From positions 48,534,544 to 48,598,543 of the forward strand of contig NC_086380.1 of the NCBI RefSeq assembly GCF_036588685.1: a stretch of DNA of 64,000 bases, in the 5' to 3' direction. The notes beneath the pieces are model-generated. The model had not been told where the DNA came from and did no database searches. It saw only the letters and a list, made by a program, of their open reading frames with translations. Source of the stretch: Mytilus trossulus (lineage: Eukaryota > Mollusca > Bivalvia > Mytilida > Mytilidae). Position 1 is the first letter of the stretch, and each line of letters begins with the position of its first letter. Positions 1 through 11,403 of this stretch are shown one piece after another. Both the position numbers and the translations under genes were made by a program.

Positions 1-870
1 GCTAGTCATGGGTTTATCTTTTTTTGTTACACCTTTGTGTTTTATCCGAACGGCTTGACCATCTGCTTATATCGAGATAATGGTAGTGCAATTTTTTTTT
101 CGGTATATTCCTTTAACATGTTTATAAGTTGTACGTTTAAGAAACTAGAGTTATCTTTCTTTCATTTGATACATGATGCGATGATACATGTGTATGTATG
201 TATAAATATAAATATAAAAGTGAAATGAGGTGAAGCTATGAACTATTCAATAAATATTGCTTACTGAAGAATATTTATAAATCTGTGGAAAACTCGCTTT
301 TTAACACAGGTAAGCCGCAAATGTATTTTACTTTCTATTTTACAAGATATTATGTTAAACTTAGTAATTGATGTCGAGGGTTAATACGTACATCTGATGT
401 ATTAAACATTAAGACGGCATATTGTATTATATATAATAAAGGTCCATACCAAATCTTTATCAAATTGAATAATTATTGTACAAAAATGTATCATCATACT
501 TGCATGAATTGGTTGTTATTATAGTGATTATTGAGCTTAACAATAGTATATACAAATACCTGAGGTTATTGGCAATGGCCCAATGTCAAAAGTTCAAGTT
601 GCAAATGTATACATGTATATTATTGATATTTTCTTGATATTTTATTTTATTTTCTTACTGCTGTTATTAAGTGTGCTATGATTGTGTAGTAAAAGCAGGC
701 GTTATCGTCTGCATAAGATGTAAATGTACGTCAGAAATTCTAAAACTATAATATTTAAAGCATCAGAAGGCAAACGCAAGGTATGGTAGGCATTCAAGAC
801 TTGTTCGTTTTTGAAAAGCGAAAAATAACCACACTGTTTAACCATGGATACTTGTATGTAGGTCTCATAC
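1..870. other. no gene seen
   Basis: AT-rich non-coding sequence. The only open frame of any size (37-228) is low-complexity and lacks splice or family support. No gene or repeat boundary was identified. Confidence 0.5.
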
Positions 871-940
871 CAAAAAAGGCAAAATGAGCTTTTCTCCTCA
901 CTTGGTGTCCGTCGTCCGTCGTCGTTAACTTTTGCAAAAA
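871..940 (-). repeat. fragment of hairpin-ended repeat (3' end, inverted)
   Basis: This stretch is the reverse complement of the 3' end of the complete element at 57677-59434. It shares the AGCTTTTCTC, CACTTGG and GTCCGTCGTC..GTTAAC blocks. It is a truncated copy of a very common mussel repeat. Confidence 0.7.
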
Positions 941-1309
941 AAAAACTACTATGCCAAATTTAACAAAACTTTATCAAAACTTTAACAATCATTATTAGTG
1001 TATGTAGTTTTTAAAATGTGTCCGACGACCCCACCTGCCCACAAAGACGGCCAACATGAAACCATTAGCGAGTATGGTCTTGAGAAACGATTAAAGTCCG
1101 GGATATAGAGGGGACGATAAATGAAGGGACCGTGATAAGAGAGAGAGACAACTCTTGCACGTAAAAGACACTCTTGTAGATTTCGAAAAAAAGCAGGCTA
1201 TTGCCGATAAAAGGCAGCACTCGGACCTTAAAGTTGAAAGGGATTAATATAAGTTGAAATAACTTGTTACCCAATCCTCTATAATAAATATGTTTAAATA
1301 GTTATCAAA

Positions 1310-1346
1310 GGTACCAGGATTATAATTTAGTACGCCAGACGTTTAA
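1310..1346 (+). repeat. short dispersed mussel repeat (GTACCAGGATTATAA...CGCCAGACG)
   Basis: The same block recurs at about 15841-15870, 27070-27125, 30795-30860 and 40940-41025, usually running on into a GCGTTTCGTC..CATAAGAC..CAGTGAC segment. It is a dispersed repeat, not a gene. Confidence 0.7.
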
Positions 1347-1417
1347 CGCATACGGCCAACATGGCTAAAAATTAGATCATAGGGACAAAATGAGGATTAG
1401 TAGTTGTTGTGCCAAAT

Positions 1418-2010
1418 GACACTAACAACTGTCATTCGGTGCTGCATGTAGGCGTATATGTTCTTTTGTAAAGTTCCAGATGACGTACTTTAGTTATTTC
1501 GTTCACCATATAGATATACATGTTTATGCTTTCATAAAGTTCTCTACGACACACAAGCATCTGTCACCCGGTACTGCATGTAGGTATAAAAATTACGTAC
1601 TTTTATAAAGTTCGCTAGTACACACTAACATCGGTCATCTGGTGCTGCATGTAGGTATATGTACTTTTTTAAGTATCCTATGACACACTAGCATCTATCA
1701 CCCGGTACAGCATGAAGGTATATATGTATGAAATTGAGAATGGAAATAGGGAAGGTATCAAAGAGAGAACAACCCGACCATAGAGAAAAAACAACTAATG
1801 GGTCTTCAACACAGCGATACTGTTTTTTAGAAGTTCTAGCATCTGTCATGCGATGATGCATGTAGGTACATGCACTAACGTAGTACTATAGTTTTCACCA
1901 GTAACACACTAGCATTTGCCACCGAGTACATCATGTAGGTATACATGTATGTACTTTTCCAGAAGTTCGCTATGTCACACTGTAGCATCTGTCATCCGGT
2001 ACTGCAATTA
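1418..2010 (+). repeat. degenerate tandem array, unit about 70-90 bp
   Basis: About seven diverged copies of a unit containing ACACACTAGCATCTGTCA, then CCGGTRCTGCATGTAGGTA, then a TTTATAAAGTTC-like segment. Copies are recognisable near 1420, 1552, 1628, 1690, 1848, 1910 and 1980. The array is interrupted at about 1735-1822 by a dispersed repeat fragment in inverse orientation. Confidence 0.75.
1735..1822 (-). repeat. inverted fragment of the TTGAAGACC...CATTCTCAATTTTA repeat
   Basis: It reads AATTGAGAATGGAAAT..ACAACCCGACCATAGAG..ACAACTAATGGGTCTTCA. This is the reverse complement of the core repeated on the plus strand at 2313-2460, 3895-4070, 13035-13137, 24587-24750 and 62649-62778. It splits the surrounding tandem array. 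Confidence 0.7.
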
Positions 2011-2312
2011 CTGAATTAGATAAAAGTTATATGTTTCTTTTTACTTTTCTTTTTCAGTAAATAAGATATTACAGCTTACTGACGACTGGATTTTTATTAA
2101 CTATCATATCCTAAGCCATGGGTACGTATTTTGAACATGTAACGTTAAATAGAGATGGATCATAATTAATCTAAACAATGAAGTATTAAAAATAAGCTTA
2201 TGAATACTGGTTATCACGTTTCAGAACTATGCGCCGTTTACGTCATGACAATGCGCATGACAGAATTGTCAATAATAATTTGATGGATCACTGTACTATT
2301 ATGCATATTTTT

Positions 2313-2460
2313 AGGGGCCAGCTGAAGGACACCTACGGGTGCGGGAATTCTCGCTACATTGAAGACCCATTGGTTGCCTTCGGCTGTTATCTGCTCAATG
2401 GTCGGGTGGTTGTCGCTTTGACATATTCACCATTTCCTTTCTCAATTTTACTGTATACAT
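2313..2460 (+). repeat. dispersed mussel repeat (GGTCGGGTTGTTGTCTCTTTGA core)
   Basis: Order of blocks: GGGGCCAGCTGAAGGAC, GGGTGCGGGAATT, ACATTGAAGACC, GGTCGGGTGGTTGTCGCTTTG, CCATTTCC..TCTCAATTTTA. The open frame through it (2229-2462) is incidental, because other copies of the repeat do not keep it open. Confidence 0.75.
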
Positions 2461-2569
2461 AGGACCGTCATATATTGTAACATAAAGGAATTGCAAACTA
2501 TACACGTTGAGTTCTAGTGAGTCTTACACGTAACCATTAATAGTCGTTTTATAAGAACTCAATTACTAC

Positions 2570-2890
2570 GTCAAACCCTCGTCAGATTTTACGAATCTTG
2601 GTCTAACAGAGCGGCGACAGATACCAGAGGGACATTCATACTCATAAGTCGAAAACGAACTGGCAACGCCATGACTGAAAAAGAAAAAGACAAACAGACA
2701 AACAATGGTATACCAAACAATACTTCAAAAATTAGATCCTGCTCCACATGTTGCACCCGTCGTGTTGCTCGTGTTGGTACAAGATCGGTAAGTTTCTTCG
2801 TATTCAAATGTAATCGTAGCATATTTGAGATATTGTTTATTCCTTTCCGTATTTTATTGATAAAAGGACTCTTCTGTGGTTGAGGGAGTT
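2570..2890. repeat. fragment of the 3' tail of the tandem RT element family
   Basis: The AGGGACA..CTCATAAGTCGAAAACGAACTGGCAACGCCATG segment, the GAAAAAGACAAACAGACAAACAA run and the GATCCTGCTCCACATG..GCACCCGTCGT block match the tails of the RT remnants at 39585-39900 and 41125-41400. Open frames on both strands here are shadows of the repeat. Confidence 0.65.
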
Positions 2891-3479
2891 CGCTTCTCAG
2901 TTTCAAAATAATTAACTTTTCAACCCACTAGATTATATTGATAAGGGATTAAGAAAGGAATCAAAAGAGCAATATATAGGTTAATGTGCTGGTTTTCGAG
3001 ATATTAGCCATTGAAATTTTGGCAAGAAAATATTCTCTCTCGACTTTTCGTAGCTTTATCATTGACAAGTTTAAGTTCTCAAAAACTATTAAAAACTAAT
3101 TAAAATTTTATAAGACTTATCAGATGGCTTATCATTACACATGTAAAAGATTTATAAAAAGAAAAAAAAGGGTGCCAATGGGCCATTTCTTTTTTTTAAG
3201 CATTCAAATGGATAAAACCAGAAGATTCCGAAAATCTGACAAAAATTCGAAAACATGACAATCGAACTTCCTTTGTATAGAAATGCAGTCGTGAGATAAG
3301 TGTTATTTTTTTAGACATCAATAACTCTGTCAACCCTATTATATTCTTGGATGGAAGCTTTTCTGTGATAAGGTGATGATATTGAAGCAGATTTATAGAA
3401 ATACCTATGAACGCATTTCCATTTTCGTATTTTCAGTTTTTTCTGATACTTGATTATCTAAAATGAGTAGGGTTCGACG

Positions 3480-3543
3480 GTTGTCTGCTCTTTGGTCGGG
3501 TTGTTGTTTCTTTGACATAATTCCCATTTCCATTCTCAATTTT
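3480..3543 (+). repeat. partial copy of GGTCGGGTTGTTGT repeat
   Basis: Contains only the right part of the repeat (TTGGTCGGGTTGTTG, CCCATTTCCATTCTCAATTTTAT). A fuller copy lies 400 bp further on. Confidence 0.65.
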
Positions 3544-3894
3544 ATTTGTTTTTCACACAATTAAATGATATAGACGGCGTGCACTAAGTTGACAGCAACT
3601 GTAAAATGCTCTTTTAAAAGATGTTTAATACAACCATGTTTATCTTAATACAACCATGTACATCTTCTGACATCAGACTCGGACTTCTCTTGAATTGAAT
3701 TTTAAATGTACGTATTGTTATGCGTTTACTTTTCTACATTGGCTAAAGGTATAGGGGAGGGTTGAGATCTCATAAACATGTTAAACCCCGCCGCATTTTT
3801 GCGCCTGTCACAAGTCAGGAGCCTCTGGTCTTTGTTAGTCTTGTATTGTTTTAATTTAAGTTTCTTGTGTACAATTTGGAAATTAGTATGGCGT

Positions 3895-4070
3895 TCATTA
3901 TCACTGAACTAGTATATATTTGTTTAGGTACCAGCTGAGGACGGCTCCGGGTGCGGGAATTTTACGTTACATTGAAGACCTGTTGGTTACCTTCTGCATG
4001 CTATTGTTTTTTTCTATGGTCGGGTTGTTGTCTCTTTGATACATTCCCCATTTCCATTCTCAATTTTATT
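3895..4070 (+). repeat. dispersed mussel repeat, longer copy
   Basis: Starts with ATCACTGAACTAGTATATAT and TTGTTTAGG, then the tetrapartite core ending CATTCTCAATTTTATTA. The left flank is shared with the copy at 24587-24750, so the two define a longer unit of about 170 bp. Confidence 0.75.
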
Positions 4071-4079
4071 AAAATATTT

Positions 4080-4954
4080 TTTAAAATAGAAGTTGTATTT
4101 ATGATAAAATGATGAATGCTAGCCATTAAAATCTTAATCACTAATTAGGCTATAAAAATAAAATATGTAAAGTATGAAACTAACGCAGAGAAAACGGCAA
4201 AAAAATATGTAACTTGCAACATTAAATAAGCAAAAAAATTTCTGACATAAAATTGATACAAATTCATCAAATTTTCCAAAATTTTCGAATAATAGATTTT
4301 TTTTCGGATTCAGACTATGACGTGATACGAAATTCGCCGCAAATAAATCAAAAACGACCATGGTGGATGAGTTTGAAATGTAGCTCGTTATGTGTAAAAG
4401 GAAGTAATTTGGAAGAATTAAGACTCGAAAATGGAAGAATCGGTTAGAAAAATATGTTATTGCTATTTTTTTGTTGCAAAATAACTAGAATGATTCGATT
4501 GTCCAAGCTGAACACCTGATTTTTTGTTAATGTCCAGCTACAATGTTACAATTTAAAGAAATGACGTTTTAACGCTATTTCTTAATAGGGCCCACGACAT
4601 AGTCCATTACACTGCTCTCTATATATTTCTATTTCTAGAATGAACATTTTCTGCACTTTGTTGTTCTAAAAAAAAAAGAAACATGTTGATTTTTAAAGTT
4701 ATGCGATAAATTCAGTGTCCAGTGTTTTTGTTACGCGTTTGTTTTCTAGGGGGAAATGCCAACGTTGTAAATGATTTGAAGACGTTACGTTTGTGGACTC
4801 AGCTTTGTGCATGCACGCCAATCATAGATAATATCACACATATATTCATCCCAAAATCTCACATATAGGTAAATAAGATCGGATAATTTTCACAGTCTAT
4901 AATATAAAACTCTGGATAGGGGTCTTTCGAAATATTTATTTTAATCATGCATAT
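4080..4954. other. no gene seen
   Basis: AT-rich sequence with short overlapping open frames on both strands (4134-4361 minus, 4253-4447 plus). No domain, splice or repeat support was seen. Confidence 0.45.
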
Positions 4955-4957
4955 TAA

Positions 4958-5250
4958 TGCCTCGTTCACACTGACATTTAATTCGAATTGAATTCAAATC
5001 GAATGCGAATAGAATTCGGTACTCGCGTTCACACACTCTTCTTTTTTAATTCGAATTCCCTAATTCGAATTAGAAATACGTTTTGTTAATACGAATTAAA
5101 AGTAAACGTCGTTTGGACAGTAAAGCGAATTTGACGCGCATTGTAATTCGAATTAGAACTGACGTGAGGACGTAAAACGTTTCGAATGCGAATTAAACTA
5201 ATTCGAATTAGTTAATGCGAATCGAATTCGAATTACTTGTGAACTCGGCA
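4958..5250. mobile_element. TTCGAA-rich MITE (Harbinger-like target duplication)
   Basis: The ends are imperfect inverted repeats: the left starts TGCCTCGTTCACA and the reverse complement of the right starts TGCCGAGTTCACA, each followed by AATTCGAATT blocks. Both ends are flanked by TAA (4955-4957 and 5251-5253). The 293-bp interior is saturated with TTCGAA and GAATTC palindromes and has no ORF. A 3-bp TWA target duplication is known for PIF/Harbinger elements; assignment to that superfamily is inference. Confidence 0.7.
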
Positions 5251-5253
5251 TAA

Positions 5254-5648
5254 TGTTTATATTGTTTATTTTTTGTTTGTTATGTAGTGTCGCAAGCTAT
5301 AAATGTATGATGTTATGACAATAAATATTTGAATTGTTTTTTACGGACATAAGTAGCAGCCATTGCACGCGAGACACATGGTTAAATTTAACACTTTACA
5401 AAAGTTTATTTTGTTGTAAAAAACTTCATTCTAGAGTATATCATTATTACGATTTAATGCTAGCAAAAGTTCAAATTAAAAAATAAACCCTTTCACTTAA
5501 TCAAAAATGCAAAAAGTGCCCTGCTGTTATTAGCATCTTGCCTCATAGTCAAAATCATACACGTAGGAATTGATCGAGCCTAAATGACGTCATGATTTAA
5601 TGAGTATGTCGTGCATTTTTATAACTATCACAACATTTTAGGTGAATT
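5254..5648. other. AT-rich intergenic or intron sequence upstream of the NHL exon
   Basis: No coding signal was found. A perfect CRE-type palindrome TGACGTCA occurs at 5585-5592. The segment directly before the exon is probably intron, since an acceptor-like tract leads into 5662. Confidence 0.4.
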
Positions 5649-5661
5649 GTGTATTTTTCAG

Positions 5662-6470
5662 ACTCGGCAACGTTACCATCTAAAGCCATATTGCGCCAGA
5701 AGATAAAGCAGACAGAGAGTGATTTCATAACTTACTGTTGTATAATTATGAACAACAAGCTATTGATTGCTGATTTTAATTCTAATGGTTTAATTGTGCA
5801 AAATATGGACGGAACTCGTGAAAATCGTTTCAATTTGTCAAGTAAACCATTCAATTTAACAGTCATCGATAAAGAACACGTTGGAATCACTTATTCTGAC
5901 AATAACGTCAGTACAGACCGTATTGCCATTTTAAACACGATTACAAAAGAAGAAGAAAAGTTTGGGAAATGCACCTTAACGCCTGAAGGAATAGCATGTT
6001 ACAACGATGACGTCTATGTCCTTTCTATGGACAACCGTCTAGAAGTTATGAGAAAGGAAGGAAATATAGTGCGCACTATCTCGCTTCCGAATATCAAACG
6101 TGTTTCGACCCTCATAATTGAGGATGGTAAATTATTTATAGGTGAACCTATGTTTCACGCGCGTGGGTCTGTAACTCCTAGCATTAACTGTTTAGACTTA
6201 GACGGGAAACTTATTTGGGAATTTAATGATGACGAAGGCGAAATATCTAACCCGTTTTCTATGGCATTAGATGGGAAAGGAAACGTTTATGTTTGCGACG
6301 TGTATGCGCATATTGTTGTCGTTATTTCATCCGATGGAAAACATTACAGGAAACTTTTGTCGGAAGTTGACGGAATGCAATCGCCAATAGGGGTGATGTG
6401 GGACAAACAAACTGATTGCTTATTAGTTTGTAATGAAAATGGTGAAATATTTTTTTATGACATTGAGTAA
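5662..6470 (+). CDS. terminal exon of NHL/beta-propeller (TRIM-like) protein
   Basis: This is an open terminal exon of 809 nt (2 nt plus 268 codons and a TAA-ended frame). The upstream GTATTTTTCAG is a good 3' splice acceptor ending at 5661. The frame has no plausible in-frame ATG at its start, so earlier exons must exist and were not found in this window. The product has the alternating strand pattern of a six-bladed NHL-type propeller. Blade-like motifs include NPFSMALDGKGNVYVCD, VVVISSDGKHYRKLL and a closing blade SPIGVMWDKQTDCLLVCNENG. This is the usual C-terminus of TRIM/E3 ligase-like proteins, which are greatly expanded in bivalves. RING and B-box modules would lie in the missing upstream part. 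Substrate and role are unknown. Three AATAAA signals follow the stop within 100 bp. Confidence 0.75.
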
Positions 6471-6544
6471 CATTTTATAAGTTTTACAATTATTTTGACA
6501 TGGAGTTTTAACTTGATTTTCAACCTGTGTATTGATATAAAAGA

Positions 6545-6566
6545 AATAAAAACAATAAAGAATAAA
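6545..6566 (+). terminator. polyadenylation signals of the NHL gene
   Basis: Three AATAAA hexamers at 6545-6550, 6554-6559 and 6561-6566, 75-96 bp after the stop codon at 6468-6470. They support 5662-6470 as the terminal exon. Confidence 0.65.
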
Positions 6567-6589
6567 ACCACAATTTTCTATTTGATTCA

Positions 6590-7170
6590 ATATCACAATT
6601 ATTTACGGCTTCTCAACTGAAGGCAGTTTTTAAAATTAATCTCCAAAAGAATGAATTTGACTCTAAAATTTTTAATGATCTTAGGATTGTACCTAGTTTC
6701 CTCCAAAGAAGACCCACATTTCAGATTTAAGACTTTTTTTTCGATTGTCGAAATTTTGAAGACCAGAATGGCATGAAAATAAACTGCAAACATCTGCATC
6801 TGATTATTGATGTTCTCTATAGCAACATTCTTCGGAAAGAGGTAATATTCTGGTTTAGCATTATATTTCTGAAGTTTTTGTAGGTTGGTTTTCTTGAAAG
6901 GCAATCCTGTTGAACTCTTTGACTTCCATTTCTGATACTGCTGAATAATTCTAAATAGCAGTAGTAAATTAAACCACTGTTCGAAATTCGTAAATCGATT
7001 AAGAAAAAACAAATCCGGGTTACAAACTAAACCTGAGGGAAACACATTGTATATTAGAGGAAAACAACGACACATCACAAACACTAAAATGCAACACACA
7101 CAGAAACGAACTATACGATAACAACTGCCATTAACAGAAATGAACATTTTCAATTTTACCAAAAAAAATA
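6590..7170 (-). repeat. dispersed mussel repeat with incidental 187-aa open frame
   Basis: The right part (6975-7160: TTCGAAATTCGTAAATCGATT, CTGAGGGAAAC, ACGACACATCA, ACACAGAAACGAACTATA) recurs at 30460-30610, where the frame is not kept. The minus-strand frame at 6599-7162 is therefore treated as a by-product of a repeat, not a gene. Confidence 0.55.
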
Positions 7171-7199
7171 TGAAGAATATACCAAAGTTTTAATCAAAA

Positions 7200-8386
7200 T
7201 CAATTAGTCGACGCAAAAACTCGTTTAAAATGTAAGACAGACAACATGATGAATGAATAGACGAGCAACTATCCACAAAACCCTTCTCAGTAACCAAAAG
7301 TTTGAATAGCATGAACCAAAACATTTGAATGTTTATTGTACTCAGGGGTGTTTGAATTGTATTCCGGGAGGAAGAAGGATGATTCTATAAACATAGAACA
7401 AAACTCACAAGTTAAGGAGATACCGAAAAATCAGGATAAAAAGAAAAACGATGATATCATATACAGAGGTCTTCATAAAACTTCATGAAAAACTGTAGAC
7501 TTATCAACACGAACTCCACAATAAATCAGAAGTTATTTCAGTTCAACATTTCATGCTGCATTGGTGGCATCTATCGTGGTGCGCATTGTAATAAACGAGG
7601 ATAAAAGAACAGGATTTATAATTATGTAAGATATCGATATTTCACTATGATCAACGAATGACTATAGCAATTGCAATACGTTTGCAGAGAGAACCATTTG
7701 GAACCTTTTTTAATAGCTTCCCTTTTAAAAAGGAATCGTCTATAACGGACAATACAAATTCTGGTAAATATTAACTTCCTATGCCAGTTCTGAAGAAGTA
7801 TTTTTACATAAAAAAGAATATCACAATACGAAAATTAATATATGCTCGTTCATCTTTTGTTTGTACTGTCAACTTTTTATGGTAAGAAAAAGATGGCAAC
7901 ACACATATGTTAAAAACATGTAAGGATGATTTAGAAATGATAACTTAAGCAACCTTTTGTTAGAAGGATGGAGCAATACAGCTATATTTAAGCATTGGAC
8001 TGCCTGGACGCAGCAGATCAAGAGCTTAGGTGCCTAGGACAATTGTACCTCTTTAATTTTCATTCTTCTCGTACGCAACTGTCTGAGATGGCTGTTTGAC
8101 TTACGATCTATATGATCATAGAGTCGCGTATTCATGGAGCATCGAAATCTATCTGATTTCTTTGTTATTTGAGATAGGTTCATGCTCTCACTAAGTAAAG
8201 TATTCTTCTTAAATCATCTTCTGATGTTCTCATTACTGACTTTTTTCAAAATTTATTATCATTTATTATAATGTATTATAATTTATAACATTCTTTTCCG
8301 GTTGAAGTTAATATTTCTAGACTACCAAACTACCAAACACATTTTTAACAAGATATATAGGTGCAATCAATAAATAAAATCAAAGT
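7200..8386. other. no gene seen
   Basis: AT-rich sequence without a convincing coding frame or recognised repeat. Confidence 0.4.
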
Positions 8387-8453
8387 AAAACACCATAGTC
8401 AAAACTAAAAACACCATAGTCAAAACTAAAAACACCATAGTCAAAACAAAAGG
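8387..8453 (+). repeat. 21-bp tandem repeat, three copies
   Basis: The unit CACCATAGTCAAAACTAAAA plus one A begins at 8391, 8412 and 8433. The first two copies are identical and the third has a changed end. Confidence 0.85.
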
Positions 8454-9433
8454 AAAGAACAAAACTGTCAAAACACTTAACACAACTCAACTGTTGTTTG
8501 ATGGTTGCACATTCTACTTTATCATTGCTTGCATGAATATGTAAATTCAAATTCAGTCCACACATGAAATAAAAACACCGAGCTTGTCGGGAAACGAATA
8601 ATCGAACTGTTATGAGGAATTAATAAGAAGTGCATCAATTTTTAGGAGTATTTATGACTTTCATAAAATATCAATAAGTAAAAACGAATAAAATGATTCT
8701 ATGGACGGTTATTGCATGATTGATTTTTTTCGTTCATTGTCAAACACATGTAAGCAACTGTTCAGCTTAAAAACACGCAATATTGTGTTGCAATTAACCC
8801 ATACAATGAGACAGCATGTAAATTTTATTGTTTAAGTACATAGGAAGTGCATCCAAATATTGTTAGTTTATCGAAACTTATCAAAGGTCACATATGTTTA
8901 TCCGTGGTTGATATACTAGTTGTCCTATTTAATGTACAATAATAGTTTCCGTACGAAGATGTCTCGTCGATTCATAAGTTGTAATAGTTGAATTTTCTAT
9001 TTAAATATTTGGCGAGACAAATTTTATTAACGTGTGGTGTATCAAGATATACCACATTAGTAAATGTATATAGAATAAGGATGCGTGGTTCTTATCTACC
9101 TCATTTGTGTTTTCCTGTGAGCATGTTAAAAGGTACCACAGACCCACATCTCTGAAAAAAACGTTTCAGCTATAAAGGAAAACCATGTAAGACGCAAATA
9201 TTAAATAAATATTTTTTTATTGCAAATGATATCTGTAAAATATAAATATATATATAGAGAGACAATAAAATTCAAATACAAACACAACAATTACAAATAA
9301 ATAAATTTATAGACTTTATGAAACATATTTGGAGCATTGTGAAAATAAAATAAAATTATTTGAAATTCACATGCATGAGATCAGTGAAATAATGAGTAAA
9401 AAAGCTTATAATAAATAGGAATATATATACAAA

Positions 9434-9474
9434 AACACACCCACACTCACACACACACACACAAAAACACAAAA
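9434..9474 (+). repeat. CA microsatellite
   Basis: Imperfect (CA)n tract with ACACACCCACACTCACACAC and following CAAAAACACA. Confidence 0.8.
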
Positions 9475-10540
9475 AAACGAAAGATATTATTATGATAGAT
9501 GTGCTTCGTATTGAGAGGACGGAAGTAGATGTTCACCATTTTTATTCAATTTTTTGTCTTCCAGGGTGTTGATTATATTTATCAATTTTATGAATGGCAT
9601 GTGCAATAATTTTGTTATCAAAAATGAAAAACATTCGAAAAAAGCATTCGTTTCGATCACAGCTTATTCGTTGGCGCTATCTGTGGATGCCCGAATCTGT
9701 CTTTTTTTTCTTCAACAAGAACCCTGAAGAATACCCTTAGCCAAAAGTTGGTAAAACCGAAATGTATTAATATATCAGGAACTGCTGAAACACAATAGTG
9801 ATTGCTTATGGAGAAATCCTTCTGATGACAACTTTACAATCTTTTCATGTTCAATTTCCAAAATACTAGGATATAGATTGTCCATTTTTATTAGATATTG
9901 AAATCTTATGGAAGATTATTTCGCCTCTTTTTAAGCAGATTTATATTGCCAGTTTTTGTGAAAAAATTATTTGCTTACTGCAAACTTCTATTGGTAAAAA
10001 TATATATAATTTCTCGTTTTCCCCCTTACTGATACCTAATCGCTTACATATTAATTATACTTGAGTATCGAAACATCATCTACAACTATATTTAAAATAA
10101 ATAGAAAAAAACTGTTTTCTTCAAATAAGCTCTTGCTTACTCTAACAACTGTATTGATTCGGAATTATAAATAAATCCATGCAAGTGAGAGGTTTAGCCA
10201 ATTATTAAACCAACTCTTAATTTTATTTGAAAATGCATATTACAAGTGAGGAAAATGGCGGTTGTTTTTATAAGATCCGATGATTGATAGCGATTAATCT
10301 TGTCCATTTTGAAAAACTTTTGAATTTGCTTTAATATTTTTGTTTAACTTTGTTCGCCCCTTATATAGAATGTAATCAAACCTTGAAAGTAAGCCTGCAC
10401 AAAATATATGAAGTACATTACAAAATATCATGATAATATCAAAAATATAAATTATTTGGTTCCTGCTGTTTCAAAAATAAATTTGAAATCTATATGAAAT
10501 TGTTCCCTGAATGAATTGTCGTTCTTTGTTGGAATTATTA

Positions 10541-10954
10541 TCAGCATGTACTGGTTCTAGAGGAGCAATCCATAACAGGCGTACATCCCACTCTGATTCT
10601 TTCTTTTGTGGCCGTAAAGTTGCCCGTTATAAATGATTGACGTTTTACATCCATATTAATTGTAATTTCCTGACATTTGAAACCACGCTGAAATCCAAAT
10701 CTTGGCACAGAACTGGCACAAACCATTTCAGGAATAACGTATGGTTGTCTGAAGTCATCTGTATTTATTCTAGGTATCCATGGACAAACGGCGTCTTTAA
10801 CAATATCGTCATAACATGGAATGCAATTTTGAGATGATCTTTTAGAACGAAAGATATCTGCGATATTACGGTTTTTGATTTCTCTAATATTATCACTGGT
10901 ACAAAAGACTTTTAAAATCATCGCTGATAATATCAATAGGCGAATTATGGCAGT
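10541..10954 (-). CDS. IL-17-like cytokine, main (last) coding exon
   Basis: The minus-strand exon opens after an acceptor CTTTATTTTAG (AG at 10956-10955). It encodes 137 residues in phase 0, ending at TGA 10543-10541. It begins with a hydrophobic run (TAIIRLLILSAMILKVFC) that looks like the rest of a signal peptide, so the start Met may lie in an unseen upstream exon; an ATG at 10921-10919 is the alternative. The mature part has the IL-17 hallmarks: CPW, N-x-D-x-x-R-x-P (residues INTDDFRQPYVIP), paired cysteines of the cystine knot, and the C-terminal VGCTPV close to the VGCTCV of the family. IL-17s are secreted dimeric cytokines that signal through IL-17R/Act1-type receptors, and bivalves have many. 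A dead paralogue lies at 20409-20765. Confidence 0.8.
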   Translation of the reverse strand, partial: TAIIRLLILSAMILKVFCTSDNIREIKNRNIADIFRSKRSSQNCIPCYDDIVKDAVCPWIPRINTDDFRQPYVIPEMVCASSVPRFGFQRGFKCQEITINMDVKRQSFITGNFTATKERIRVGCTPVMDCSSRTSTC

Positions 10955-11190
10955 CTAAAATAAAGGGACTTACAGTTAGTATTTTATAACAGAACAATTT
11001 AAAATGATTTTTACAAAATAAGTGGTAAATTTTAACTACAATATGTTAAGAGAACAATTTTGAATAATTAACATGTCAAATACACTGCAACGCCCCATCG
11101 CGAATATTATCTTTAACGCTATTAGACTCCTGCTAAACCCACCACATTTGAAAGTAATTGTACTAAGTCTGGTCTATGAAACTGTTGATA

Positions 11191-11403
11191 TACTGTGGAA
11201 TTCTATTGTGTCGTTGGATACCAATTTTCGTGGATTTCGTGGGTACAGGTGAACCACGAAATTAAATGTTCAACGAAAATAACATGTTTTCTATAGGCTT
11301 GTATGCAGACTTTGACAAAACCACAAAATTATTATCCACTAACATGTAAGTTTTCCTTAATCCACGACAACTGGTACCCATGAATATAAATGAATCCAGA
11401 GTA
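11191..11403. mobile_element. bivalve MITE with long terminal inverted repeats
   Basis: The left end TACTGTGGAATTC and the reverse complement of the right end TACTCTGGATTCATT are followed on both sides by ATACCA/GTACCA and TTTTCGTGG / TTGTCGTGG blocks, giving imperfect inverted repeats of about 45 bp. The 213-bp element has no ORF. It lies in segmental copy 1 and is absent from copy 2. I recognise the end sequence as widespread in bivalves. Confidence 0.75.

Noticed and set aside
2589..2906. 105-aa minus-strand frame, also similar frames at 39566-39841 and 41039-41371
   Set aside because: All three are the same 3' repeat tail read in one frame; they contain no protein motif.
5649..5661. Upstream GTG as start of the NHL frame
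   Set aside because: GTG is not a normal eukaryotic start, and TTTTTCAG directly in front of 5662 is a splice acceptor.
6599..7162. 187-aa minus-strand frame
   Set aside because: Overlaps a dispersed repeat also present at 30440-30610 where the frame is not open; no domain or splice support.
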